Shown: positions 27,883-37,795 of the stretch, one piece after another
Layout of the letters: each line of letters begins with the position of its first letter
Numbering within the stretch: the stretch's first letter is position 1
DNA from: Phytoactinopolyspora limicola
GTDB taxonomy: Bacteria; Actinomycetota; Actinomycetes; Jiangellales; Jiangellaceae
Length of the DNA stretch: 64,000 bases
Reading direction: 5' to 3'
Assembly: GCF_011320225.1 (NCBI RefSeq)
Contig: NZ_JAAOEN010000001.1
Span: forward strand, 601,652 to 665,651
Program-made: the position numbers and the translations under genes
The notes under the pieces: generated by a model
Told to the model about the DNA's origin: nothing
Database searches by the model: none
What the model saw: the letters and a program-made list of their open reading frames with translations, nothing else

Positions 27883-28524
27883 GTGGCTACAGCACAACAC
27901 CCGCAGATCGGAGACGACGGTGGCATCCGTGCCTCGGACGCCGAGCGGGACAACGTCGTCGAGTTGCTTTCCGAGCACACCACGAGCGGCCGGCTGACCC
28001 TGGCCGAGCTGGAGGAGCGGGTCGCGCGGGCCTTTGAGGCCAAGACCCGCAGCGAGCTGGCCGCGTTGACCACCGACCTCCCAGCCCCCGTCGCCACCCC
28101 GGCCGATCGGTCACCGAGCAACCGCAAGGTCACCAGGTGGATCGTGGCGATGATGGGTGGGGCCAGCAAACGCGGCCGGTGGCGGGTGGCCGAACGGCTC
28201 CGAGTGGTGGCGATCATGGGTGGGCACGACGTCGACCTGCGCGACGCCGAGTTGGAAAGCGACGACACCACCATCGTGGCGGTGAGCATCATGGGTGGGT
28301 CGGACATCTACGTGCCGGACACCGTAGAGGTCGACGTCAGCGGCTTCAGCCTCATGGGTGGCACCGACGAGCGGGGTAGTTCCCGGGCGCCCCGGCCGGG
28401 GGCGCCGCGTATCCGAATCCAGGTGTTCGATCTTATGGGTGGCAGCACTGTATGGCGGCTGCCGGAGGAAGCCAGGGGTAAGTCGCTGAAAGAAGCCCGC
28501 AAGCTCGCCAAGCAAGTCGGCTGA
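27883..28524 (+). CDS. DUF1707 protein with LiaF-like cell-wall-active domain
   Basis: 213 residues with a GTG start. The N-terminal DUF1707 (about 14-68: IRASDAERDNVVELL then GRLTLAELEERVARAFEAKT) joins a C-terminal region in which IMGG/LMGG recurs four times (residues about 88, 131, 149, 182). That is the pattern of the LiaF/DUF2154 beta-helical domain. Related proteins respond to cell-envelope stress; here there is no membrane segment. No good ribosome site, so possibly leaderless. Confidence 0.85.
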   Translation: MATAQHPQIGDDGGIRASDAERDNVVELLSEHTTSGRLTLAELEERVARAFEAKTRSELAALTTDLPAPVATPADRSPSNRKVTRWIVAMMGGASKRGRWRVAERLRVVAIMGGHDVDLRDAELESDDTTIVAVSIMGGSDIYVPDTVEVDVSGFSLMGGTDERGSSRAPRPGAPRIRIQVFDLMGGSTVWRLPEEARGKSLKEARKLAKQVG

Positions 28525-28552
28525 ACCGATCACCCGCAGGTGGCGACGGGGG

Positions 28553-29017
28553 TCAGGTATCCGTGCCGCGGTCGTCGTCTGAAGGCACCAGACAGGCGTG
28601 CTCCAGCGCCATCGCGGTCACCGTGGCGGCCAGCGCGGCACCGACCATCAGGGCCGCCCGCACCAAGGCGTCGCGGCCCATCGGGCTGCCAAGGTGATCC
28701 ACCGACAAAACCGCCAGCCCCACGTAGCCGCCGGCCAGCGCCGCGCCGAAGAACTCCGACGCCTTCGCCAGCGCCAGAATCCGGGCGACCCGCAACGGGT
28801 GGAAGTACCGATCGTACCGGCGCTCCTCTATCCAGCCACGTACCAGCCGCGCGCCGATGAACATCATCACGGCGAGAATCGCGATGAAGATCAGCAGCAC
28901 CGCGGGCACCAACGGCAGCGCACCGGTGCTGTTGTGCACCAAGCGGCTGATGGACCAGCCAATGGGAACCGCGATCAACGCTGTCCATGCCAGGGCCGAG
29001 AGCTTGGTCTTCTGCAT
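28553..29017 (-). CDS. DUF3180 membrane protein
   Basis: 154 residues with about four hydrophobic helices (ALIAVPIGWSISRLV; LPLVPAVLLIFIAILAVMMF; FFGAALAGGYVGLAVL; ALMVGAALAATVTAMAL). DUF3180 proteins are almost always encoded next to folK in actinobacteria, as here (59 bases downstream). Function unknown. Confidence 0.88.
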   Translation of the reverse strand: MQKTKLSALAWTALIAVPIGWSISRLVHNSTGALPLVPAVLLIFIAILAVMMFIGARLVRGWIEERRYDRYFHPLRVARILALAKASEFFGAALAGGYVGLAVLSVDHLGSPMGRDALVRAALMVGAALAATVTAMALEHACLVPSDDDRGTDT

Positions 29018-29075
29018 AGAGCTCAGCGATGCCTGGAGCGGGCGGGCAGGCGCGGGCCGGGAGCGCCGATCATGA

Positions 29076-29642
29076 TCAGGCGGGTAGCTCGAGGATGTCG
29101 TCGGTCCTGCGCACCCCGGTGGCATCCACGGCGGAGTTGAGGTCGACGACCCGGCCGAGACCGGGAACGTTGAAGTCCGGATCCACGTCCGACCACGGCA
29201 TTAGCACGAAAGCGCGGCCAGCGAGGCGCGGATGTGGCACCTGGAGATCTTCGTCGTTGGCGGTGACATCGCCGACGGCCAGGACGTCGACGTCCAGGGT
29301 GCGTGAGCCGTCGGGTTCGTCCCGGGTGCGGCCGTACGCCGCCTCGGTGGCCATGGCCCGCTCCAGCATGGACCGTGGCGAGAGGGTGGTGTCGACGACG
29401 AGGACGGCATTGAGGAACGTGGGCTGCCCGGGAGGGCCACCGACCGGGTCGGTCTCGTAGACCGGGGACACCGCCACCGGGACGATCTCGGGTGAGTCGG
29501 TGAGGGCGTCGACCGCACCCTGGAGGAAGTCCAGCCGTTCGCCGAGGTTGCTGCCGAGGGCGAAGGCGGCCCGCCGTAAGGGACGGAGGTCGCCAGTCAG
29601 CGTGTCGGCATCGACGACGTTGGGATTGGGAACGTTGGTCAC
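29076..29642 (-). CDS. folK: 2-amino-4-hydroxy-6-hydroxymethyldihydropteridine pyrophosphokinase (HPPK)
   Basis: 188 residues with a GTG start. HPPK motifs are ALGSNLGERL, YETDPVGGPPGQPTFLNAV and the DVDVLAVGDV / VPHPRLAGRAFVLMP signature. It transfers pyrophosphate from ATP to the pterin alcohol, the step before dihydropteroate synthase. It overlaps folB by 4 bases. Confidence 0.96.
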   Translation of the reverse strand: MTNVPNPNVVDADTLTGDLRPLRRAAFALGSNLGERLDFLQGAVDALTDSPEIVPVAVSPVYETDPVGGPPGQPTFLNAVLVVDTTLSPRSMLERAMATEAAYGRTRDEPDGSRTLDVDVLAVGDVTANDEDLQVPHPRLAGRAFVLMPWSDVDPDFNVPGLGRVVDLNSAVDATGVRRTDDILELPA

Positions 29643-30001
29643 GTGCGGGCCCTTCGTATAGTCACGGTCACGTCACCGACCGGCACCGTGGTAGGCGCCT
29701 CCGGTTTGTGCACGGTCACTTCGACATCCTCCACCCGGATGTCGTTCAAGCAGATGTCGGCGATCCGCTGGGCAAGGGTCTCGACCAGCTTGACCGGCTC
29801 GCCTTCGATGACGCCGACGACGCGCTCGGCAAGGATGCCGTAGTCGACGGTATCGGACAATTCATCACTAGCTGCCGCCGGGCGTGTGTCGACACCGAGG
29901 GTGACGTCGACAACGAACGGCTGGCCCTGCTCGCGTTCGTGCGGGAACCAGCCATGGCGTCCATACGCGGCGATGGCACGCAGTTCAATCCGGTCAGGCA
30001 C
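29639..30001 (-). CDS. folB: Dihydroneopterin aldolase
   Basis: 120 residues with a GTG start. FolB features are the N-terminal ELRAIAAYGRHGWFPHEREQG, the YGILAERVVGVIEGEPVKLVETLAQRIAD core and VTVHKPEAP near the end. It cleaves dihydroneopterin to the hydroxymethylpterin used by FolK. It overlaps folK by 4 bases; folP lies 118 bases upstream. Confidence 0.96.
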   Translation of the reverse strand: MPDRIELRAIAAYGRHGWFPHEREQGQPFVVDVTLGVDTRPAAASDELSDTVDYGILAERVVGVIEGEPVKLVETLAQRIADICLNDIRVEDVEVTVHKPEAPTTVPVGDVTVTIRRART

Positions 30002-30119
30002 GAGACGACCCTAGCTGGAGTGCGGGTGTCCGCGCTGCCCCCGGGGTCAGTGGATTAGGACACGCCCGCCATTGGCGCCTTGTCGTGATCCCACAGCGGC
30101 GCGGCGTGCCAGTGGTGAT

Positions 30120-31028
30120 TCACTGCTCGTTCGGGGGCCGTTCATGTCCATGAGCTAGCTCGGTGCCGAGGCGAGCGGCGACGACCACCGCGTCGGCGTT
30201 GGCCGGTACTTCGTGCACCCTGACGCACCAGACCCGATCGAGCGCGATCGTCGTGGTGAGAGCGGTGCTGGCGGCGTCGCGCTGGGCTGGTGGCCGGCGT
30301 GCGCCGGTGTGCGGGTCGGCGAGGAGCTCACCGAGGAACGTCTTGCGGGACGCGGCCACCAGCACCGGGTAGCCGGCGGCCACGATTTCCGGCATCCGGC
30401 TAAGAATGGTCCAGTTGTGCTCCCAGGTCTTGGCGAAGCCCAAGCCAGGGTCGATGATGATCTGATCGGTGTCTACCCCGGCGCGCTGAGCGGCGTCGAT
30501 GCGGGGCCGCAGCTCGGCCATCAACTCGGTGACGACGTCGGTGTAGCTGGTGTGTTCCTGCATATGGTCGGCGTGTCCACGCCAGTGCATGAGCACCACG
30601 GGCACGTGGGCGTCGGCGACGACGCGCAGAAGTTCGGGATCGGCCAGTCCGCCGGAGACGTCGTTGACGAGGCTTGCACCTACCTCGAGCGCTCGCCGGG
30701 CCACCTCGGCTCGCATGGTGTCGACCGACACGGTGACACCTGCCGCGGCGAGTTCGCGGATGACTGGGACAACGCGGCGCAGTTCCTCGTCGACGGGTGG
30801 CCGCTGCGCACCGGGCCGGGTCGATTCGCCGCCCACGTCGACGATGTCCGCGCCCTGGGCGGCCAGCCGTAGGCCGTGGTCGACCGCTGCCTGCGCGTCG
30901 AACCACAGCCCACCGTCGGAGAACGAGTCGGGCGTGACATTAACCACGCCCATGACCAGGCACCGCGGGGGTTGCGGCAATCCCACCGCGTAGGCTGCCG
31001 GCCGGCCGCGCATCTGCCCTGTATTCAC
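30120..31028 (-). CDS. folP: Dihydropteroate synthase
   Basis: 302 residues. DHPS signatures are VMGVVNVTPDSFSDGG, DVGGESTRPGA, LVNDVSGG, VLMHWRG, IIDPGLGFAKT and VAASRKTFLG. It joins p-aminobenzoate to the pterin pyrophosphate and is the sulfonamide target. folE, often upstream in this cluster, is missing; purD sits there instead, 50 bases away. Confidence 0.96.
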   Translation of the reverse strand: MNTGQMRGRPAAYAVGLPQPPRCLVMGVVNVTPDSFSDGGLWFDAQAAVDHGLRLAAQGADIVDVGGESTRPGAQRPPVDEELRRVVPVIRELAAAGVTVSVDTMRAEVARRALEVGASLVNDVSGGLADPELLRVVADAHVPVVLMHWRGHADHMQEHTSYTDVVTELMAELRPRIDAAQRAGVDTDQIIIDPGLGFAKTWEHNWTILSRMPEIVAAGYPVLVAASRKTFLGELLADPHTGARRPPAQRDAASTALTTTIALDRVWCVRVHEVPANADAVVVAARLGTELAHGHERPPNEQ

Positions 31029-31078
31029 CGTTCTAGTGTGCCGCAGTAGCCGGGCTCACCGAGCCCATGGGGCCTTCG

Positions 31079-32359
31079 TCAGCTGGGATCAGGCGGCGCG
31101 GGGACGGTGACCTCACCCCGGGCGGCGGCCAATGCGATGTCAGTGCGGTGGTGGCCGCCATCGAGGGAGATCCTGGTGAGCCCGGCGTAAGCGGCGTCAC
31201 GGGCGGCGTCGAGGTCGGCTCCGAGCGCCGTGACGGACAACACGCGTCCTCCGCTGGAGACGATGCTGCCGCCGGAGTCGAGCCGGGTTCCCGCGTGCAG
31301 GACATCCACGCCGGGGAGTTCGGCGGCGGCGTCCAGCCCGGTGAGGGGGTCGCCGGTACGCGGTGCCTCCGGGTATCCGGGCGCGGCGAGCACGACGCTC
31401 ACGGCGGCCGCGGGATCCCAGTGCGGGCCCGGGTGCTCGGCGAGCCGGCCGGTGGCGGCAGCCAACAGCAGCCCACCCAGGCCGGAACGGAGGCGGGCGA
31501 AGACCGGCTGGATGTCCGGGTCGCCGAACCGGGCGTTGAACTCGACGACGCGGACTCCACGAGCGGTGACGGCCAGTCCGGTGTAGAGGGCACCGACGAA
31601 GGGTGTGCCGCGGCTGCGCATCTCGTCGATGGTGGGGACGACCACCCGGGCGAGGACATCGTCGACGAAGTCGTCCGGAAGCCACGGCAGCGGCGAATAC
31701 GCCCCCATACCGCCGGTGTTGGGGCCGGCGTCGCCGTCGTGGGCGCGTTTGAAGTCTTGGGCGGGCGGGAACGGCACGACGGACTCTCCGTCGGTGACGC
31801 AGAACAGCGACACCTCCGGGCCGTCGAGGTATTCCTCGATGACGACCGTTCCACACGATTTCGCGTGGGCGAGCGCGATGGTCCGATCACGGGTGACGAC
31901 GACGCCCTTGCCTGCCGCCAGTCCGTCGTCCTTCACCACGTACGGTGCTCCGAAGCGGTCGAGGGCGGCCTCGACCTGGTCGACGGTGTCGCACACGACG
32001 GCCATGGCGGTGGGGACGCCGGCGGCGGCCATGACTTCTTTGGCGAACGCCTTGGACCCTTCTAGCCGGGCGGCCTGGGCCGACGGCCCGAAGCAGGGGA
32101 TCTCACGAGCCCGCACGGCATCGGCGACGCCGTGTACCAGGGGTGCCTCAGGGCCGATGACAACGAGGTCGGCGGCGATCCTGGCAGCGAGGTCGGCGAC
32201 CGCGCTGCCGCGGTTGATGTCGACCTGGTGGATGGTGGCGTCGGCGGCCATGCCGGCGTTGCCGGGTGCGGCATGAACCTCGGTGACGTCGGGATCGTGG
32301 AGTAGGCGGCGGACGATGGCGTGCTCGCGCCCGCCGGAGCCGATGACAAGGGTCCTCAC
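31079..32359 (-). CDS. purD: Phosphoribosylamine-glycine ligase (GARS)
   Basis: 426 residues. An ATP-grasp enzyme of purine synthesis: N-terminal MRTLVIGSGGREHAI, GPEAPL, the KDDGLAAGKGVVV ATP-grasp loop, GPNTGGMGAYSP and EFNARFGDPD. The residues after GDP read IQPVFARL in place of the common TQAVLPRL, a conservative change. It is the first gene of the minus-strand purD-folP-folB-folK-DUF3180 run and is divergent from the phosphatase gene. Confidence 0.96.
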   Translation of the reverse strand: MRTLVIGSGGREHAIVRRLLHDPDVTEVHAAPGNAGMAADATIHQVDINRGSAVADLAARIAADLVVIGPEAPLVHGVADAVRAREIPCFGPSAQAARLEGSKAFAKEVMAAAGVPTAMAVVCDTVDQVEAALDRFGAPYVVKDDGLAAGKGVVVTRDRTIALAHAKSCGTVVIEEYLDGPEVSLFCVTDGESVVPFPPAQDFKRAHDGDAGPNTGGMGAYSPLPWLPDDFVDDVLARVVVPTIDEMRSRGTPFVGALYTGLAVTARGVRVVEFNARFGDPDIQPVFARLRSGLGGLLLAAATGRLAEHPGPHWDPAAAVSVVLAAPGYPEAPRTGDPLTGLDAAAELPGVDVLHAGTRLDSGGSIVSSGGRVLSVTALGADLDAARDAAYAGLTRISLDGGHHRTDIALAAARGEVTVPAPPDPS

Positions 32360-32383
32360 GCGCGCCGAGCCTACTGTATCCGC

Positions 32384-32433
32384 TGATCATGAACACTTTC
32401 CCGGGCTATATGCCGGGAAAGTGTTCATGATCA
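32384..32433. promoter_or_regulatory. Perfect 21-bp hairpin in the purD / phosphatase divergent region
   Basis: Arms 32384-32404 and 32413-32433 (starting TGATCATGAACAC) are fully complementary around an 8-base loop GCTATATG. It lies 24 bases upstream of the purD start and 40 upstream of the phosphatase start. Its position makes it an operator candidate, but its length and lack of a known operator consensus leave a dispersed repeat possible. Confidence 0.6.
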
Positions 32434-32473
32434 TTGGAGGCGGTACGCTCGATGTGGTGACGGGTATAGACCA

Positions 32474-33304
32474 ATGGAGTGTGACGCAGTGATCAGCAGC
32501 GAAGGATCGGTGAGTGTGACGGGCAACGGACGATGGATCGACCTGGCCGGAGCGGTGAATGTCCGCGACCTCGGCGGGCTGCCCACGCACGATGGCAACG
32601 TTACTCAGTTCGGGCGGGTGCTACGTGCGGACAATCTTCAGGATCTGACCCAGGCGGACATCTCACACCTCGTCGGCACACTCGGATTGTCCGACGTCAT
32701 CGACCTCCGTAGCGGCGCCGAACTCCAGATCGAAGGTCCTGGCCCCTTGGTCCGGATGCCAGATGTCACCATCCACCACTACTCCATGCTGGCCGAGGCG
32801 GATCGCGACACCGGCGTGGACGGCGAGGCCGTCCTGCCCTGGGCCCGCACGGAGGAGGAGGTCGAAGAACGGCCATGGTTGCCGCCGGGCGAGTTCTACC
32901 TGCTCACGCTCAAGCAGCGGCCCGACGCCGTGCTCTCGGCCCTACGGGTGATCTCCGCCAGCTCCGGTGCCGCGCTGGCGCACTGTGCGGCCGGCAAGGA
33001 TCGCACGGGCATCCTGGTGGCACTGGCTCTCACGGCCGTGGGTGTACCGGAGGACGCGATCGTCGAGGACTACGCGCTCTCGAACACCCGCATCGAGCGG
33101 ATCATCGAGCGGCTCAAGACCCGGCCCGCGTATGCCGAAGACCTCGACAGCCGGCCGATGAGCAGTCATTTCGCCCTGCCGGAAACCATGCGGGAGTTCC
33201 TGGCATTGGCCGACGACGAGTTCGGTGGGCTGATGGCGTGGCTGACCGGTCACGGCTGGACGGACGTGGACACCGACGCGATGCGGGCCCGCCTGCTCGC
33301 CTGA
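32474..33304 (+). CDS. Tyrosine/dual-specificity protein phosphatase (MptpB-like)
   Basis: 276 residues. The P-loop HCAAGKDRTG (C-x5-R, Cys about 171) and the N-terminal NVRDLGGLPT and RADNLQDLT place it in the MptpB/Y_phosphatase3 family, which acts on phosphotyrosine, phosphoserine and phosphoinositides. A GTG at 32489 with GGAG nine bases upstream is a likely alternative start. Confidence 0.9.
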   Translation: MECDAVISSEGSVSVTGNGRWIDLAGAVNVRDLGGLPTHDGNVTQFGRVLRADNLQDLTQADISHLVGTLGLSDVIDLRSGAELQIEGPGPLVRMPDVTIHHYSMLAEADRDTGVDGEAVLPWARTEEEVEERPWLPPGEFYLLTLKQRPDAVLSALRVISASSGAALAHCAAGKDRTGILVALALTAVGVPEDAIVEDYALSNTRIERIIERLKTRPAYAEDLDSRPMSSHFALPETMREFLALADDEFGGLMAWLTGHGWTDVDTDAMRARLLA

Positions 33305-33345
33305 CCAGCTGAAATGAACGGTTCGACGGTACCGGGCGCGGGCCA

Positions 33346-33972
33346 CTACCCGGCAGTGGTGGTGCCGCTGGCGCTGTTCCACTGGCCGTGGTGCACGACG
33401 TCGGCCAGGCCGCGGCGGCCGCGCTTCAACGACGGCGAGCGACGGTCCGCCGCGCGGTGACCGATGCTGATGGCGCCGATCGGTTTAAACGTGTCGGGAA
33501 TACCAAACTCGGTCCGGAAGGTATCGATCCGTTCGGGTGGGATCCCGAAGAAACACGCCCCTAGGCCTTCGTCGACGACCGCCAGCAGCATCAGCATGCT
33601 GGCCATGCCCGTGTCGATGTCCCAGTAAGGTGCCGGCCACCGGGCCTCGTCCCGATCGGTCCACCCCTTGTCTGGTGCGGCGTACCGCTCGATGTATGCC
33701 TCTTTGCTCGACAACGGCACGATGATCACCGGGGCGCGACGTAAACCCGCCGACCACGCGTCGGAGCCGGCGCCGGCCGGGGTGGTGGCCGCCCAGAAGC
33801 GCTGGACGTCGTTGGCGGAGTCGAGCCGCAGAAACGCCCAGCCCTGGCTGAAGCCGGCACTGGGAGCATGGAGGGCCTGCGAAAGGATGCGCTCGACGAC
33901 GGCCGGGTCGACGGGCTCGTCGGTGTAGTTGCGCACCATCCGGCGCCGGCGTATCGCGTCGGTCAACTCCAT
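33346..33972 (-). CDS. Nitroreductase-family FMN protein
   Basis: 208 residues. Nitroreductase fold features are AIRRRRMVRNYTDEPVD at the N-terminus (FMN-phosphate contacts), APSAGFSQGWAFL, and GACFFGIPPERID. It would be a flavin-dependent NAD(P)H oxidoreductase; the substrate is unknown. The start has AGGG 7 bases upstream. It is followed on the minus strand by no co-directional partner. Confidence 0.9.
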   Translation of the reverse strand: MELTDAIRRRRMVRNYTDEPVDPAVVERILSQALHAPSAGFSQGWAFLRLDSANDVQRFWAATTPAGAGSDAWSAGLRRAPVIIVPLSSKEAYIERYAAPDKGWTDRDEARWPAPYWDIDTGMASMLMLLAVVDEGLGACFFGIPPERIDTFRTEFGIPDTFKPIGAISIGHRAADRRSPSLKRGRRGLADVVHHGQWNSASGTTTAG

Positions 33973-34043
33973 GAGTACACCCTGCTCCGATGGTGCACGG
34001 CGGCGCGAGCTACCGGTTCACCCATGGTTGGTGCCCCGCGATG

Positions 34044-34313
34044 TCACTCGGCGTCGAGGTCGCGTTCGAGCAGCGCTACCAGCGTGTCCAACGCTTGGTC
34101 GGCGTGGTCGCCTTCGGCGGAGAGGATGACTTGGTCGCCCTGTTCCACGCCGAGCGTCATGATGGACAGGATGCTGGAGGCGTCGACCGGATCACCGTCC
34201 GGCTTGCGGATGGTGACCTTGGTGGGCTGCTCCGCGGCAGCCTTCACGAACACGGCGGCCGGGCGGGCGTGCAGGCCGGATTGGCTGGCGACAACGGTAG
34301 TGCGCTCGGGCAC
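34044..34313 (-). CDS. ptsH: Phosphocarrier protein HPr
   Basis: 89 residues from a GTG at 34313 with GGGAG 4 bases upstream; a longer reading is rejected because HPr proteins are about 85-90 residues. The active-site His lies in SQSGLHARPAAVF (about residue 15) and the regulatory Ser region is DASSILSIMTLGVEQGD. It carries phosphate from PEP in the PTS. Located divergent from fbaA. Confidence 0.95.
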   Translation of the reverse strand: MPERTTVVASQSGLHARPAAVFVKAAAEQPTKVTIRKPDGDPVDASSILSIMTLGVEQGDQVILSAEGDHADQALDTLVALLERDLDAE

Positions 34314-34516
34314 GATACTCCCTCGACGTCGTGACGCTGACAGGTCGAGGGTATCTCGTCTCGGACAGATGGCAGCCGACACCGGGGCGTCGAGCGCCCG
34401 CTTCGCCTTCACCGGTCCGACGGTGGATACTGGCACTCAGACTTCTCACTTCTCGATGCTGCGGGGTGAGAGCGGGCCGCCGTCCGTCGCAGTCGTTCGT
34501 AGTGAATGGAGCACGT

Positions 34517-35539
34517 ATGCCGATCGCCACCCCTGACATCTATGCGGAGATGATCACTCGAGCCAAGGACGGCTCGTTCGCCTACCCCGCCATCAACGTC
34601 TCGTCGTCGCAGACGCTCAACGCCGCGCTGCGCGGGTTCGCCGAGGCCGAGAGCGACGGAATCATCCAGGTTTCCACCGGCGGTGCCGAGTACCTGTCCG
34701 GCCCCACCATCAAAGACCGGGTGCGGGGCGCCATCGCCTTCGCCGCCTTCGCCCGGGAGGTCGCCAAGAGCTACGACGTGCAGATCGCCCTGCACACCGA
34801 CCACGCTCCCGTCGACGCGGTGGAGAACTGGGTGAAGCCGCTGTTGGCCGCCTCGTCCGAGCGGGTGAAGAACGGTGGTGAGCCACTGTTCGGCTCGCAC
34901 ATGTGGGACGGCTCGGCCGTGCCGCTGGAGGAGAACCTCAAGCTGGCTGAGGAGTTGCTGGCGCTCTCGGCTGAAGCCAAGACGTTGTTGGAGATCGAGG
35001 TCGGCGTCGTCGGTGGCGAGGAAGACGGTGTCGCCCACGAGATCAACGACAAGCTCTACACCACGGTCGAGGACGGCCTGGCGACGGCCGCGGCCTTGGG
35101 CACCGGCGAGAAGGGCACCTACCTGACCGCGCTGACGTTCGGCAACGTCCACGGCGTATACAAGCCGGGTAACGTCAAGCTGCGGCCGGACATCCTGCGC
35201 GACATCCAGCAGACCGTCGGCCAGAAGTATGGCAAGGAGAAGCCGTTCAACCTGGTTTTCCACGGCGGCTCTGGATCCACCGCCGAGGAGATCTCGGCCG
35301 CGGTGGACTACGGCGTGATCAAGATGAACATCGACACCGACACTCAATACGCGTTCACCCGGCCGGTCGTCGACCACATGTTCACCAACTACGACGGCGT
35401 TCTGAAGATCGACGGCGAGGTTGGCAACAAGAAGACCTACGACCCCCGGGCGTGGGGTAAGTCGGCCGAAGCCGGCATGTCCGCGCGTATCGTCGAGGCG
35501 TGCCAGCAGCTCCGTTCAGCGGGCCAGAGGATGCGCTGA
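34517..35539 (+). CDS. fbaA: Class II fructose-bisphosphate aldolase
   Basis: 340 residues from the ATG at 34517 (GGAGC upstream). Zinc and substrate motifs of class II type A aldolases are ALHTDHAP, EIEVGVVGGEEDG, GNVHGVYKPGNVKL, FHGGSGST and IKMNIDTDTQYAF. Glycolysis/gluconeogenesis. The stop overlaps the DUF3151 start by 1 base (TGATG). Confidence 0.97.
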   Translation: MPIATPDIYAEMITRAKDGSFAYPAINVSSSQTLNAALRGFAEAESDGIIQVSTGGAEYLSGPTIKDRVRGAIAFAAFAREVAKSYDVQIALHTDHAPVDAVENWVKPLLAASSERVKNGGEPLFGSHMWDGSAVPLEENLKLAEELLALSAEAKTLLEIEVGVVGGEEDGVAHEINDKLYTTVEDGLATAAALGTGEKGTYLTALTFGNVHGVYKPGNVKLRPDILRDIQQTVGQKYGKEKPFNLVFHGGSGSTAEEISAAVDYGVIKMNIDTDTQYAFTRPVVDHMFTNYDGVLKIDGEVGNKKTYDPRAWGKSAEAGMSARIVEACQQLRSAGQRMR

Positions 35540-35949
35540 TGACCGGGGAGAACCTGTTCGGCGGTCCGGCCGAGACCAAACTCCCGGACGAACCCGCCGC
35601 GCGCGAAGCGCTGGCCGCCGGAGTCGACCCGGCCACCGTCGCGGCGTCGAACCCGTCATCGTCACTGGCGTGGGCGGTGCTCGCCGACCGTGCGTTCGAG
35701 GCCGGCGACGTAGTGTCGTCCTACGCCTTCGCCCGGACCGGATACCACCGCGGCCTGGACCAACTCCGTCGGGCAGGGTGGAAGGGCCATGGACCGGTTC
35801 CGTGGGAGCACGAGCCGAACCGGGGATTCCTGCGTGCGCTGCATGCCCTGGGCCGGGCCGCGGAATCGATCGGTGAATCCGACGAGGCCGAGCGGTGCGC
35901 CCAGTTCCTCCGCGACTCCAGTCCTTCGGCCGCGGCCGAGTTGTCGTGA
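35539..35949 (+). CDS. DUF3151 protein
   Basis: 136 residues. It contains typical DUF3151 phrases: ETKLPDEPAAREALAAG, SLAWAVLADRAFE, AYAFARTGYHRGLDQLRRAGWKGHGPVPW, and NRGFLRALHALGRAAE. An actinobacterial, probably cytoplasmic helical protein of unknown function that regularly follows fbaA, as here. Confidence 0.92.
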   Translation: MTGENLFGGPAETKLPDEPAAREALAAGVDPATVAASNPSSSLAWAVLADRAFEAGDVVSSYAFARTGYHRGLDQLRRAGWKGHGPVPWEHEPNRGFLRALHALGRAAESIGESDEAERCAQFLRDSSPSAAAELS

Positions 35950-37568
<1,619 letters not shown>

Positions 37569-37576
37569 CCTCCCCC

Positions 37577-37663
37577 GTGATCGTTGCCGGGATCGGGTCG
37601 CTGTTACCCGGTGATAGTTGCCGAATGACGTCCCTCTGGCGACACGATCCCGGCAACGATCAC
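37577..37663. repeat. Inverted-repeat cluster downstream of purA
   Basis: GTGATCGTTGCCGGGATCG (37577-37595) is exactly complementary to 37645-37663, and the match extends to 25 bases with one mismatch (37577-37601 / 37639-37663). A third, degenerate copy in the forward orientation (GGTGATAGTTGCCG, about 37610-37623) sits in the loop. It begins 9 bases after the purA stop and may terminate that gene or be a dispersed repeat. Confidence 0.7.
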
Positions 37664-37795
37664 CGGGTGGCAGGTGGCGTGATTGCTCGGTGGCGGACCG
37701 GATCAGTGATGGTGTGGTCCGGCGCTGGCTGGTACTATCCGTCATCACGAATCGTATACGAAGTGTGATTCAGCGACCGGACGACGGAGTTCATC

